Below, piece by piece: positions 9,356-18,099 of a DNA stretch of 64,000 nucleotides. Origin of the DNA: Halostella pelagica (GTDB lineage Archaea > Halobacteriota > Halobacteria > Halobacteriales > Natronoarchaeaceae); NCBI GenBank assembly GCA_005954745.1, contig CP040679.1:1-64000 (forward strand), read 5' to 3'. The translations under genes and the position numbers were made by a program. Below the pieces are notes generated by a model, which was given only the letters and a program-made list of their open reading frames with translations, had not been told where the DNA came from and did not search any database. The first letter of the stretch is position 1, and every line of letters starts with the position of its first letter.

Positions 9356-9556
9356 TTACAGATCCGCGGTACCGTCGGAGAGAGCGTACCAAGCTAGCGA
9401 TGCGAGAGTCACGAGCAATCCCCCGTACAGTAAGGTGTATGGTGTCGACGCTCTCGCTCCACCGAACGACAGTTGAACCAGTACGTCCTCTATGAGTAGA
9501 AATCCACCGATGACCGTGATGTGAAGCCCGAGCAGCATCGAGTGCGTTTTATTCAT
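9356..9556 (-). CDS. Small two-TM membrane protein
   Basis: A 66-residue protein beginning MNKTHSMLLGLHITVIGGFL. Two hydrophobic segments span roughly residues 6-30 and 40-60, separated by a short polar loop. The upstream region is AT-rich (ATATTTTTT near 9579-9590), consistent with a promoter. No function is recognisable. It resembles the many small hypothetical membrane proteins of haloarchaea. Confidence 0.65.
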   Translation of the reverse strand: MNKTHSMLLGLHITVIGGFLLIEDVLVQLSFGGARASTPYTLLYGGLLVTLASLAWYALSDGTADL

Positions 9557-9811
9557 GTGTTACAATACAGTATATTCCAACATATTTTTTCCTATAGAAG
9601 TTCGCGCAGAAACGCGCTCCGGGCGGGGGTAGTTTTTCGGTCGGCCGAGAGCGTCCCACATCGAACCCCGGGAAACGAAACAATCACAGGCGAGTCGGCA
9701 GCGGACTCGACAGATCTGCACCGCCTCCGGTGTCCGCCACTCGGCCAGGGGTTGTGAGTTTCGGGTATCGAACCAGAAGCGTAATTCCCCACGGAAAGCA
9801 ACCAGTACGTA

Positions 9812-10876
9812 ATGAAGCGACGCCGTTTTCTCACACGAACTGCCGCTCTCGTTAGCGGCGGTACCCTTGCCGGTTGTCTCAGTAGTTTCGGCTTCGAGAC
9901 GGAGTCAGCCTGGCGAGACCCACCGCTCGTCGACGACCGCCCCGACGCTGTGTACTATCCCGCGATCGTCGAGGGGATGGGAACGTACGGGATGACTGAA
10001 GTCAACGGCTACAAGTTCGCGCTGATGTACTCCTTTCCGCACCGGTTCTGGACGGTCACCCAAGGGAATCGCAATAAGGTCGTCGTCGAATCGGACGATT
10101 CGCTCCATCTCATGGCCTCCGTCTGGGACGTAGAGACTGAGACGGTCCTGCCGATCGATATGTCGCTGGAGATCCGAAACGACGACGGAGTCGTGTCCGA
10201 ACGGGCACCGTGGCCGATGCTCTCCCAGTCGATGGGCTTTCATTACGGTGATAACGTTGCGCTTCCCAGCGAAGGGGAGTACACGGCCACACTCCGCGTG
10301 AGTCCGATGCAAACAAACCGGACAGGAGCCTTCAGCGGGAGGTTTTCGGAGTTACAAACGGCAGAGATCCCCTTCGAGTTCGACACGGACGAAGCGTACG
10401 GTCTCGACATCGATCGGCTAGAGGACCGACGCGGACAACGGGGCGCTGTCGAACCCGTGATGGACGAGATGCCCGTGGCAACTGCGCCAGCGAAAGCGGA
10501 CTTACCCGGCCGAATACTCGGCGAAGCAACGTCCGGAGACGCCGTGTTCGTCGTCTCCGTACTGGAGGATGCCGCACGCTTCGGCGGTGAGAGCCAGTCG
10601 TACTTGGCCGTCTCACCCCGGACGCCGTACAATCGTATCACGCTTCCGTTGATGTCGGTGTCCGCGGCGCTTACTCGAAACGGCGAGACAGTGTACGAAG
10701 GGCCGTTAGGGAGCGCGTTGGACCCGGAACTCGGCTATCATTACGGAACTGCTGTCGATGAGACCGGACCGGGCGATACGCTTACGATCACAGTCGATGC
10801 GCCGCCGCAGGTCTCACGCCACGACGGGTACGAAACTGCGTTTCTCGATATGCCGCCGATGGAGATACAGTTATAG
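9812..10876 (+). CDS. Tat-exported lipoprotein with two P19/Tp34-like (DUF7350-like) domains
   Basis: A 354-residue protein. The signal MKRRRFLTRTAALVSGG ends in the lipobox LAGC with Cys22 as lipid anchor. The first half contains WPMLSQSMGFHYGDNVALP followed by GEYTATLRVSP, strongly reminiscent of the P19/Tp34 iron-transport proteins, whose metal-binding His sits in a HYG motif before a 'GKYTLTYTI..P' strand. A second HYG occurs at residues 310-312 followed by DTLTITVDAPPQ, which suggests a duplicated domain. I infer periplasm-side iron or copper handling. The stop codon lies inside a MITE-like element. Confidence 0.75.
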   Translation: MKRRRFLTRTAALVSGGTLAGCLSSFGFETESAWRDPPLVDDRPDAVYYPAIVEGMGTYGMTEVNGYKFALMYSFPHRFWTVTQGNRNKVVVESDDSLHLMASVWDVETETVLPIDMSLEIRNDDGVVSERAPWPMLSQSMGFHYGDNVALPSEGEYTATLRVSPMQTNRTGAFSGRFSELQTAEIPFEFDTDEAYGLDIDRLEDRRGQRGAVEPVMDEMPVATAPAKADLPGRILGEATSGDAVFVVSVLEDAARFGGESQSYLAVSPRTPYNRITLPLMSVSAALTRNGETVYEGPLGSALDPELGYHYGTAVDETGPGDTLTITVDAPPQVSRHDGYETAFLDMPPMEIQL

Positions 10877-10957
10877 TAGCCACTGACAGTCATTGCGCAC
10901 CCGATCGCACGACTGCTGCGGGATCGGTGTGTAAATCGTTTCAGTTGTTACTACATA
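10872..10957. mobile_element. MITE-like palindromic element, copy 1
   Basis: An 86-bp imperfect palindrome starting TATAGTAGCCACTGACAG and ending near GTTGTTACTACATA. The internal arms GATCGCACGAC and GCGGGATCGG mirror one another. It matches the elements at 57799-57882 and 61077-61160 in length, ends and internal sequence. It has no coding capacity. The left end overlaps the stop codon of the P19-like gene. Confidence 0.75.
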
Positions 10958-11005
10958 GCGTCTGCGCTCTGTCGACTCCTGCATTGAAATCGTCCACGGT
11001 ACCGA

Positions 11006-12442
11006 TCAACCGAGGTACGGCGGCGTCGCGGACGGAAGAGAAACTATCCAGAGGCTGAGGACCGTGTAACCGATCATGACAGCCACGAAGGGGTACTGAC
11101 TGCGGATCGCTTGTAACCGGCTGGGGAAGAGGTCGTATGCGGTCACGTGTGCGACGAAGATCGCAAGTAGATGACCGAGGAGGATAAACGCGATGTCGAG
11201 TCCGCCGAACCAGTCGGGGAGCGTCAACACGAGCGGATTCGCCGGCGGTGAGAACGGCGCGGTTAAAGCGGTGGTCAACGAGGGACTCATCGAGACGAAG
11301 AACCCGGCGTAGTGGGCGAGATGATAGCCCGCGGCGATCGCGAGCAACGGCGGGGCGAAGCGGAGTGCGAGCGACTGCGGTGTTACGTACGTCGCGATCG
11401 TTCGTCGAGTCAGTTTCGCACCTATCCAGTATGCGCCGGCAAACACCCCGTAGCCGCCGAGAAGGAGGCTACCGTACACCAGCAGCGGTGGAACACCGAA
11501 CCCGACGACGCTCTCGACGAACTGTGCGCCGGCCGTTGTTGTGACGAAGCCGCTGAAAGTGAGTTCCCAGATGAGCGCGATTACGAAGGCGACATCGGCG
11601 AATCCCTCAACTGGTTCCGATTCGACGAGGCCGCTCCCCGGAAGTGCAACCGAGACACCGGTACTGTCTCGCGTGACGGGGGACACGGATCCGTAGAATC
11701 GGAACAGCACAGAGACGGGGTCGGCGTTATGGAACCACGTGTCGGGCGTGAACAGAACTGCACCGGTGATGGTGATGATCGAATAGCCGACGACAACACT
11801 CGCGAGTACGGCCGGGCGCGTCGTGATGGCTGTGACGAGTTCGATCCACACGAGCACGAAAAGCCCGAACACCGCCGGCCACCGCCCCGCGCGGGACGGG
11901 TACGAAACGTAGCCGGTGGGGAGATACTCGGTGAGCGTGCGCCACGGGTTTAGCACACGCCAGACGTTCCCAACGAGATACGAGACCATCGTCAACCCGG
12001 CCCGGACGCCGACGAACGTGACCAAAATAGCGAAACTGACCGTGGGGATCTGCGGCCCGGTAACGCCGGTGTAAACGACGACAACAAGACCAACAACACC
12101 GAGAGCGCGCACCGCGGCTACGGCACTCCGCCGGACGCTGTCGGGGAGTGATCGGTTTCGCTGCCAGTCGTGAATCTCTCGAATGAAGCCCCGATCCGTG
12201 ACGAAACTAGCCAGCAGCGCAGAGGCACCGATCACGGCACCCCCAGTGCTGAGATACAGCCACTGCGGAACGCGCATCGACTCGCGCGACGCGTCTGAGA
12301 GGCCGGATGCAGCATTACTCGCGGCAACCGTATCAGTGACGAATAGAAACGCTGCCGCGACGATGCAGGCCTGAATGAATCGCCAGACAAGCCCGCGTCG
12401 GGGTACTCCCCTGTTCGAATCCATTATCGAAACTACTGGCAT
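11006..12442 (-). CDS. Polytopic membrane protein of unknown function
   Basis: A 478-residue protein with about twelve hydrophobic segments. Notable stretches are YLVGNVWRVLNPWRTL near residue 160 and LPDWFGGLDIAFILLGHLLA near the end, with several membrane-embedded His residues (AGYHLAHYAGF, LLGHLLA, FVAHVTAY). I do not recognise a named family. Membrane His residues could bind heme or metal, and the convergent P19-like lipoprotein makes an iron connection tempting but unproven. Either of two starts (12442 or 12424) is possible. Confidence 0.8.
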   Translation of the reverse strand: MPVVSIMDSNRGVPRRGLVWRFIQACIVAAAFLFVTDTVAASNAASGLSDASRESMRVPQWLYLSTGGAVIGASALLASFVTDRGFIREIHDWQRNRSLPDSVRRSAVAAVRALGVVGLVVVVYTGVTGPQIPTVSFAILVTFVGVRAGLTMVSYLVGNVWRVLNPWRTLTEYLPTGYVSYPSRAGRWPAVFGLFVLVWIELVTAITTRPAVLASVVVGYSIITITGAVLFTPDTWFHNADPVSVLFRFYGSVSPVTRDSTGVSVALPGSGLVESEPVEGFADVAFVIALIWELTFSGFVTTTAGAQFVESVVGFGVPPLLVYGSLLLGGYGVFAGAYWIGAKLTRRTIATYVTPQSLALRFAPPLLAIAAGYHLAHYAGFFVSMSPSLTTALTAPFSPPANPLVLTLPDWFGGLDIAFILLGHLLAIFVAHVTAYDLFPSRLQAIRSQYPFVAVMIGYTVLSLWIVSLPSATPPYLG

Positions 12443-12591
12443 GACAATATTGTAAGTGTCGAACCCGTCGCCACTGGGCGGATCAACGACTTCGAAGTTA
12501 CATCGAGAACAGGTAGCAGACGGCTAGCGGTGAGTTCGCGACAAACGACACTGATCGAAAGCGTTTCTTCGTCGCCTCGGCAGGAACGCGT

Positions 12592-13584
12592 ATGGAACGG
12601 ATCTCGCTGACCAATGCCGCTTTCGAGGGGGATAACAACGCCTACCTCTTTGCGGACGGCCCTGAGACGGTGCTGGTCGATACCGGCGACGGGGCGGCGA
12701 CGACTCGGGAGCAGTTAGAGAGTGCGCTCGCCGACCACGGTGTCGGGTTCGCCGATGTCGACAGCATCTTTCTCACCCACTGGCACGGCGACCACACGGG
12801 CCTGGCTGGTCCGATCCAGGCCGAAAGCGGCGCAGACGTGTACGTCCACGCCCGCGACGCCCCACTTGTCGAGGGCGACGAGGACGCCTGGTCGGCAATG
12901 CACGACGACCAGAACGCGTACTTCGATCAGTGGGGAATGCCCGACGACAAACAGCGCGCCCTCCGCGAGCGGATGGCTGGTTCGGGTCCCGGCGACGTGG
13001 CCCCGGAGGTAACGACGTTCGAGGACGGCGATACGTTCTCGTTCGACGGATACGAACTCCGCGTCGTCCACACGTCCGGCCACGCCGACGGTCTCTGTAT
13101 CTTCGAAACGGAACGGGATGGTCGACTCGAAGTGTTCTCCGGCGACGCTCTCCTGCCCCAGTACACGCCGAACGTCGGAGGCGCGGACGTCCGGGTCGAG
13201 CGTCCGCTGGAGAAATACCTTCGCGCGCTCCGGCACATCGCCGACGCCGACTACGACCGCGCGTGGCCGGGTCACCGCGACCCTATCGACGACCCGACTG
13301 CCCGCGCCGAGTCGATCATACACCACCACGAGGAACGCGCGTGGAACGTGCTCGACGCGCTCCGGCGGAAGGGTCCGTGCGACACCTGGACGGTGAGCGA
13401 CGACCTGTTCGGTGACTTAGAGGGGATCCACATTCTGCACGGCCCCGGGGAGTCGTACGCGCATTTGGAACACCTGGAGCGGGCGGATGCGGTCGTTCGG
13501 ACTGGGACCGAATATCGACTGGCAGACGGAATTAGCGAGCAGGTAGAGGAAGCGGACGAGGAGCGGTGGGAACTGGCGTACTGA
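12592..13584 (+). CDS. MBL-fold metallo-hydrolase
   Basis: A 330-residue metallo-beta-lactamase-fold enzyme. The HxHxDH motif reads THWHGDHTG (His63, His65, Asp67, His68). Further metal ligands are in HTSGHADG, FSGDALL and PGHRDPI. A C-terminal region of about 80 residues (residues 245-325) looks like a winged helix, as in LACTB2-like hydrolases. Likely a di-zinc cytoplasmic hydrolase of an unknown ester or nucleic acid substrate. It stands alone and starts at the ATG at 12592 (MERISLTNAAF). Confidence 0.93.
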   Translation: MERISLTNAAFEGDNNAYLFADGPETVLVDTGDGAATTREQLESALADHGVGFADVDSIFLTHWHGDHTGLAGPIQAESGADVYVHARDAPLVEGDEDAWSAMHDDQNAYFDQWGMPDDKQRALRERMAGSGPGDVAPEVTTFEDGDTFSFDGYELRVVHTSGHADGLCIFETERDGRLEVFSGDALLPQYTPNVGGADVRVERPLEKYLRALRHIADADYDRAWPGHRDPIDDPTARAESIIHHHEERAWNVLDALRRKGPCDTWTVSDDLFGDLEGIHILHGPGESYAHLEHLERADAVVRTGTEYRLADGISEQVEEADEERWELAY

Positions 13585-13752
13585 CTCGCCTGCTTTCGGT
13601 CCCAGCTAACGGCGACGGTGAGCGTCGGCGTGAGCCAGGCGGACACCGACGTTGAAACCCCCGTTCTTTCGATCTCTAAACGGGACGCAGTACGTGATGG
13701 AGCGCGACGTTACCGAACTCACACCGTTGCTTTCTTTACTGCCGGAGGAATC

Positions 13753-13768
13753 TTTTGGCCTGCCTAAA
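13753..13768. promoter_or_regulatory. Second (imperfect) DtxR-type iron box
   Basis: TTTTGGCCTGCCTAAA differs at one position from the TTTAGG-N4-CCTAAA palindrome repeated at the other siderophore promoters. It lies 20 bp upstream of the perfect box at 13788-13801, similar to the paired boxes at 22889 and 22923. Confidence 0.55.
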
Positions 13769-13787
13769 TCAAAACAATTTTGTATAT

Positions 13788-13801
13788 TTAGGTCAGCCTA
13801 A
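13788..13801. promoter_or_regulatory. DtxR-type iron box overlapping the start of the siderophore-binding protein gene
   Basis: TTAGGTCAGCCTAA is a TTAGG-N4-CCTAA palindrome, the same half-sites as the bacterial DtxR/IdeR box. It follows the TATA-like TATATTTA at 13782-13789 and ends 5 nt before the ATG at 13807. A bound repressor would cover the transcription start. It predicts iron repression of the binding protein and the downstream aldo/keto reductase. Confidence 0.8.
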
Positions 13802-13806
13802 AAATC

Positions 13807-14946
13807 ATGGGTCGAGATTCCATAGGATCGACGACACCGACGCGGCGAGACTGCCTCAAATACACAGGAACAGCCGTCGGCGGCGGTTTGCTCGCCGGGT
13901 GTACAAGCACCGGTAGCTCCCAATCGGCAGAGGCGGACGACGACTCGTCGTATTCTGTCACGATAGAGCCGACCGGTGAAGTGACGTTCAACTCGGTTCC
14001 TGAGACGTGGGTCGCTGAGAACGCGAGTTGGGCCGACATGGGCGTTGCTCTCGGGATGGACAAGCCCAGTGCTGTCGTTCTCACGGACGAGTACCGAACC
14101 TGGCACTACGATGATATCCCGGGACTTTCGACGAGCAAGGACGACATGGTTTCTCTCTGGCAAGACGGGGTCGACAACGAACTCTTCATAGAGCTAGACG
14201 CCGGGGTCCACTTCATCGATCCGAATTACATGATCAACCTCATCCCGAACTGGGAGGAATCCGACGTCGAAGAGGTGAGCGAGCAGGTCGCTCCGTTCTG
14301 CGGCAATACGAGCTTCTCTACCTATCCCTGGCACGAGGACTATCCGTATTACGACCTGTACGAAGCCACCGAGAAGGTCGCAGAGGTATTCCAGCGAACG
14401 GATCGATATGAGGCGCTCGAAGACCTCCATAGCGAATTTCTCGACCGGGTTCAACAGCGGCTCCCGCCGGAGAGCGAACGACCAGAGATCGCGCTCCTCT
14501 CCCCGGCCTCCAGGGAACCAGAGAAGTTCTATCTGTATCGGCTCGGCGACAGAACCGCGTACAAGCACTGGCACGATCTCGGTATAAGCGACGCTCTCGA
14601 CGATACAGATATACCGAGCTTTACCTCCGATCGCGGCACGATCGATTACGAGCCGCTGTTAGAGTACGATCCGGAGATACTGATGTTCTACACCGACAAA
14701 CACTGGACGCGTTCGGACTTCCAGGACACGTTCCACACGTTTTTGGAGGATCACAGCGCGGCCAGTCGACTCACCGCGGTCCAGAACGGCGATGTGTATC
14801 CGGCCGGAGGGATGTATCAAGGGCCGATCATCAATCTCTCGAAGACCGAGCGCGCTGCGAAGCAACTGTTCCCCGACGAGTTTTCGCGGGACGAACAGCT
14901 CTACGACCGGCAACGCATCGCGGATATTCGAAGCGGAGATATCTAA
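13807..14946 (+). CDS. Iron-siderophore ABC transporter substrate-binding lipoprotein (FepB/BtuF-type)
   Basis: A 379-residue Tat lipoprotein: twin arginine at residues 13-14, hydrophobic stretch, lipobox LLAGC with Cys32. The mature part has the two-lobe periplasmic-binding-protein pattern of FepB/FhuD types, with ALGMDKPSAVVLTDEY near the first lobe and YEPLLEYDPEILMFY in the second. It would capture a ferric siderophore outside the membrane. No permease or ATPase gene is adjacent, so the membrane part must be encoded elsewhere. The start at 13807 is supported by a TATA element and an iron box directly upstream. The next gene begins after a 1-nt gap. Confidence 0.9.
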   Translation: MGRDSIGSTTPTRRDCLKYTGTAVGGGLLAGCTSTGSSQSAEADDDSSYSVTIEPTGEVTFNSVPETWVAENASWADMGVALGMDKPSAVVLTDEYRTWHYDDIPGLSTSKDDMVSLWQDGVDNELFIELDAGVHFIDPNYMINLIPNWEESDVEEVSEQVAPFCGNTSFSTYPWHEDYPYYDLYEATEKVAEVFQRTDRYEALEDLHSEFLDRVQQRLPPESERPEIALLSPASREPEKFYLYRLGDRTAYKHWHDLGISDALDDTDIPSFTSDRGTIDYEPLLEYDPEILMFYTDKHWTRSDFQDTFHTFLEDHSAASRLTAVQNGDVYPAGGMYQGPIINLSKTERAAKQLFPDEFSRDEQLYDRQRIADIRSGDI

Positions 14947-14947
14947 T

Positions 14948-15913
14948 ATGGAGTACACCTCGCTCGGAGATACCGGGCTTTCGGTGAGCCGGATCTGTCT
15001 TGGGTGTCTCGGGTTCGGCGACGGCAAGGAGTGGATGCTCGACGCTGACGAGAGCCAGGCGCTCATCGACAGGGCGATCGATCTCGGGATCAACTTCTTC
15101 GACACTGCGAACGTCTACTCTGACGGCCGGAGCGAGGAGATATTGGGCGAGGCGATCAGCGGCTACAACCGCGATAGCCTCGTGCTCGCGACGAAAGTGT
15201 TCGGCGAGATGGACGAGTCGAACCCGAACGCCTGCGGGCTCTCTCGAAAAGCCATCGAACAGGAACTCGAACACAGTTTGGAGCGGCTCGGCGTCGACAC
15301 TATCGACCTGTACCAGACCCACCGCTGGGACGACGAGACGCCGGTCGAGGAGACGCTCCGAACGCTTGACGACGCCGTCCGTCGCGGGTCCGTCCGGTAC
15401 GTCGGCGCTAGCACGACGCTTGCCTACCAACTCGCAGAAGCCCGTCGGGTGAGCGATGACCGCAGGCTTCAGCCGTTCGTCTCGATGCAGAACCATTACA
15501 ACCTGCTGTATCGGGAAGAGGAGCGGGAGATGCTCCCCTACTGTCGCGAGAACGGCGTGGGAGTACTGCCGTGGAGCCCGCTAGCGAAGGGATATCTCGC
15601 ACGACCGCACGAGGCGTTGGACGACACCGCGAGAGGGAAGCGCAACGATTACACGGACCTGTACCCGTACCTCGAGGGCAACGGACGCGAAATCAACGAA
15701 CGGGTCGAAGAGGTGGCGGCCGAGAAGGGCGTGACGATGGCACAGATCGCACTCGCGTGGCTACTGGAGAAAGACGTCGTCGACGCGCCGGTCGTCGGCA
15801 TCACCAGCGTCGAGCACTTAGAGGAGGCCGTCGACGCCGTGGATATCTCGCTCTCGGACTCGCAGGTCGAGTACCTCGAAGAACCGTACGAATCGGTCCG
15901 GCACACGCTCTGA
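14948..15913 (+). CDS. Aldo/keto reductase, co-transcribed with the siderophore-binding protein
   Basis: A 321-residue AKR TIM barrel. The catalytic tetrad is visible: Asp in FDTANVYSDG with the Tyr six residues later, Lys in LATKVFGE and His in LYQTHRWDD. The C-terminal phosphate-binding loop is in VVGITSVEHLEEA. AKRs reduce carbonyl compounds with NADPH. The gene starts one base after the stop of the siderophore-binding protein, so it shares the iron-boxed promoter. A role in siderophore maturation or release is possible but inferred only from context. Confidence 0.92.
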   Translation: MEYTSLGDTGLSVSRICLGCLGFGDGKEWMLDADESQALIDRAIDLGINFFDTANVYSDGRSEEILGEAISGYNRDSLVLATKVFGEMDESNPNACGLSRKAIEQELEHSLERLGVDTIDLYQTHRWDDETPVEETLRTLDDAVRRGSVRYVGASTTLAYQLAEARRVSDDRRLQPFVSMQNHYNLLYREEEREMLPYCRENGVGVLPWSPLAKGYLARPHEALDDTARGKRNDYTDLYPYLEGNGREINERVEEVAAEKGVTMAQIALAWLLEKDVVDAPVVGITSVEHLEEAVDAVDISLSDSQVEYLEEPYESVRHTL

Positions 15914-15979
15914 CGCCGAACCGGGGACTGTCTTTTACACCCAGTCAGAGACACAGGATCCGGAGACCCCGCAGTCGTG

Positions 15980-17470
15980 TCAGTCGTCCGGGGTCGGACG
16001 CTCGGGACGACCCGACTCCGCCACCGCTCCGCCAGGTGCGTCTCGAACGAACGCCGCCGGCGAGAAGTCCTGATAAACCGTGTCTTCGTCGACCGGATAC
16101 GGCGAGTCCTCCAGTATCTGGTTCAGGATGACGGCGTTTCGGTGCGTGCCGAGGCCGAGGTCGGGCGTTCCGACCCCGTGGGTGTGGATCTCGGCGTTCT
16201 GGACGAACACGTCTCCGTCGAGATCTGTGTCGAGCGCGTACTCCCGGGTTATCTCCAGTCGGCCGCGGTCGTCGCGTTCGATGTCGTCTTCGATACCCGA
16301 GAGAAAGGCCGGTGTCGGCCGGTGATACCCCGTCCCGAGAACGACGGCGGACGACTCGAAACTGAAGACGGTCTCCTCCTGCCACTGCCGGCAGTCGATC
16401 CGATACCGGCCGCCGTCGGTCCGTTCGATTCCTTCAACTTCGGTCATGGCGATCAGGCTCACGTCGGGGTCGGTAGTTCCGATCGAGTGCTCGTACAGCG
16501 TGTCGTAGATCGCGTCGCTCGTATCGGGGTCGATCCCCCTGTACAGCAGGTCCTGCTCCGGGAGCAGGTCGTCGCGGACAGGCTGTGGAAGGTCGTACAC
16601 GTAGTCGACGTACTCCGGCGTGAAGTGCTGGAGCCCCAGCTTGGAGTACTCCATCGGGAAGAACCCGTCCGAGCGCGTCACCCAGTTGAGGCGGTAGTCC
16701 GCCTCGGGCTGGCGTTCGAGCAGGTCCTGAAACACCTCGGCCGCGCTCTGCCCGGATCCGACCACCGCGATTGAATCGGCCGCCAGTACAGCCTCCCGGT
16801 TGAACCGATAGCTGGCGGTGTGGAACACCTCGTCGTCCGGGAAGTCCCGAAACTCCTCGGGGACGTAAGGTCTGGATCCGACACCGACGACCAGGTCCCG
16901 CGCGAGATACGTGAACCGATCCCCGCCGTCGGTTCCGGCCGTCGCGTCGCTCGCTTGTTCGTCGCTGTCGCCGGGGCGGACCGCGGTCACTCGGAAGTTC
17001 GCAGTCGGGTGGTCGACGGGTTCGACGGAGACCACGCGGCGCGAAAAGCGGGTGATATCGAGCCGTTCGGCCACCCACCGGCAGTACTCGTCGTACTCCC
17101 GGCGAGGGATCTGGAACGTCTCGTAGAAGTAGAACTCGTAGATCCGGTCCGTCTCGCGAAGGTAGTTCAGGTAACTGTAGGGGTTGGTCGGATCTGCGAG
17201 GGTCACAACGTCCGCGAGGAACGGGACTTCCAGCGTCGTTCCTTCGATGAGCATCCCCTCGTGCCAGGAGAACTCGGACCGCTGTTCGAGCACGACAGCG
17301 TCGAGGTCGATATCGTCGCTACCGTCCACGAGCGCACCGAATCCGAGATTGAACGGCCCGAGACCGATCCCGACAACGTCGTGGACCGACTCGGGTTCGG
17401 GGTTCCGTCCCGCGGCGGCGTCTGTCGCGTCCCGTTCGCCGGTCGGGAACTCGTCAGGGTCGTCCGTCAC
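15980..17470 (-). CDS. Siderophore diamine N-monooxygenase (IucD/RhbE family)
   Basis: A 496-residue flavin N-hydroxylase of the lysine/ornithine monooxygenase family. The FAD motif is VVGIGLGPFNLGF, the NADPH motif is VVGSGQSAAEVF, and the C-terminal LGTGYHRPTPAFL matches the family's ATGY motif. It would N-hydroxylate a diamine (here expected 1,3-diaminopropane) before acetylation. I chose the GTG at 17470, whose GTGA overlaps the stop of the upstream acetylase gene. The frame is open to an ATG at 17542, which would overlap the upstream gene far more. It is the last gene of a five-gene overlapping operon. Confidence 0.92.
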   Translation of the reverse strand: MTDDPDEFPTGERDATDAAAGRNPEPESVHDVVGIGLGPFNLGFGALVDGSDDIDLDAVVLEQRSEFSWHEGMLIEGTTLEVPFLADVVTLADPTNPYSYLNYLRETDRIYEFYFYETFQIPRREYDEYCRWVAERLDITRFSRRVVSVEPVDHPTANFRVTAVRPGDSDEQASDATAGTDGGDRFTYLARDLVVGVGSRPYVPEEFRDFPDDEVFHTASYRFNREAVLAADSIAVVGSGQSAAEVFQDLLERQPEADYRLNWVTRSDGFFPMEYSKLGLQHFTPEYVDYVYDLPQPVRDDLLPEQDLLYRGIDPDTSDAIYDTLYEHSIGTTDPDVSLIAMTEVEGIERTDGGRYRIDCRQWQEETVFSFESSAVVLGTGYHRPTPAFLSGIEDDIERDDRGRLEITREYALDTDLDGDVFVQNAEIHTHGVGTPDLGLGTHRNAVILNQILEDSPYPVDEDTVYQDFSPAAFVRDAPGGAVAESGRPERPTPDD

Positions 17471-18099
17471 GAGTCGGTCACCTCGGTCGCGTCGGTAGTC
17501 CGTCCGGGCGCGTACGCCCGCTCGAATCGCTCGCGCTCGCACACCATCAGCGCCGCCTCCTTCCCCTCTGCGGGGAAGTAGAACGTGTCGCGGCGCTCGA
17601 AGCCGGCCGACTGGAAGGTCGCGAGCGCAGCGTCGTTACGCACGTCTGGCTCCGCGACGACGCGGTCGGTCTCGTCGTGACGGAACGCCATATCGACGAT
17701 CCCCCGGAGGAGAGCGCTGGCATAGCCGTTCCCGAGATACTCGTCCGGGCCGATCAGCAAGTGGATCCCCTGGTCGCTTTCACTGGCCTCGTACTGGTCC
17801 GCGAGCGGGTCGTCTGCCGGCCAGTAGCGTTCCCAGTAACTCATCGGGACGCCGTCGAGGCGGCCGACGTAGGGGGTCATGTGCTCGTCCGCCAACTTCT
17901 CTACGAGCGTCCGCCGAAACACCGGGAGCGGAGCGGCGAGTTCCCAGTATGGCTGCACGTGGTCTCTTCCGAGCCACGCGTGTAGCCGTTCTAGGTCCGG
18001 GCCAATCTCGACGGGCCGGAACGAGACTGTCCGGTCGATGCTCTCGACGCGGCGTCTGTACGAGCAGTCGGCGGCAACGATGCTGAGCGCGTCAGTCAT
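17467..18099 (-). CDS. Siderophore acetyltransferase, GNAT family (IucB/RhbD type)
   Basis: A 210-residue GNAT protein. The acetyl-CoA loop is YLGNGYASALLRG and the C-terminal FQSAGFERRDTFYFP strand is typical. The N-terminal LHAWLGRDHVQPYWEL matches the IucB/RhbD-type hydroxylamine acetylases. It would acetylate N-hydroxy-1,3-diaminopropane to form the hydroxamate. It overlaps the NIS synthetase gene upstream and the hydroxylase gene downstream by 4 nt each. Confidence 0.9.
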   Translation of the reverse strand: MTDALSIVAADCSYRRRVESIDRTVSFRPVEIGPDLERLHAWLGRDHVQPYWELAAPLPVFRRTLVEKLADEHMTPYVGRLDGVPMSYWERYWPADDPLADQYEASESDQGIHLLIGPDEYLGNGYASALLRGIVDMAFRHDETDRVVAEPDVRNDAALATFQSAGFERRDTFYFPAEGKEAALMVCERERFERAYAPGRTTDATEVTDS

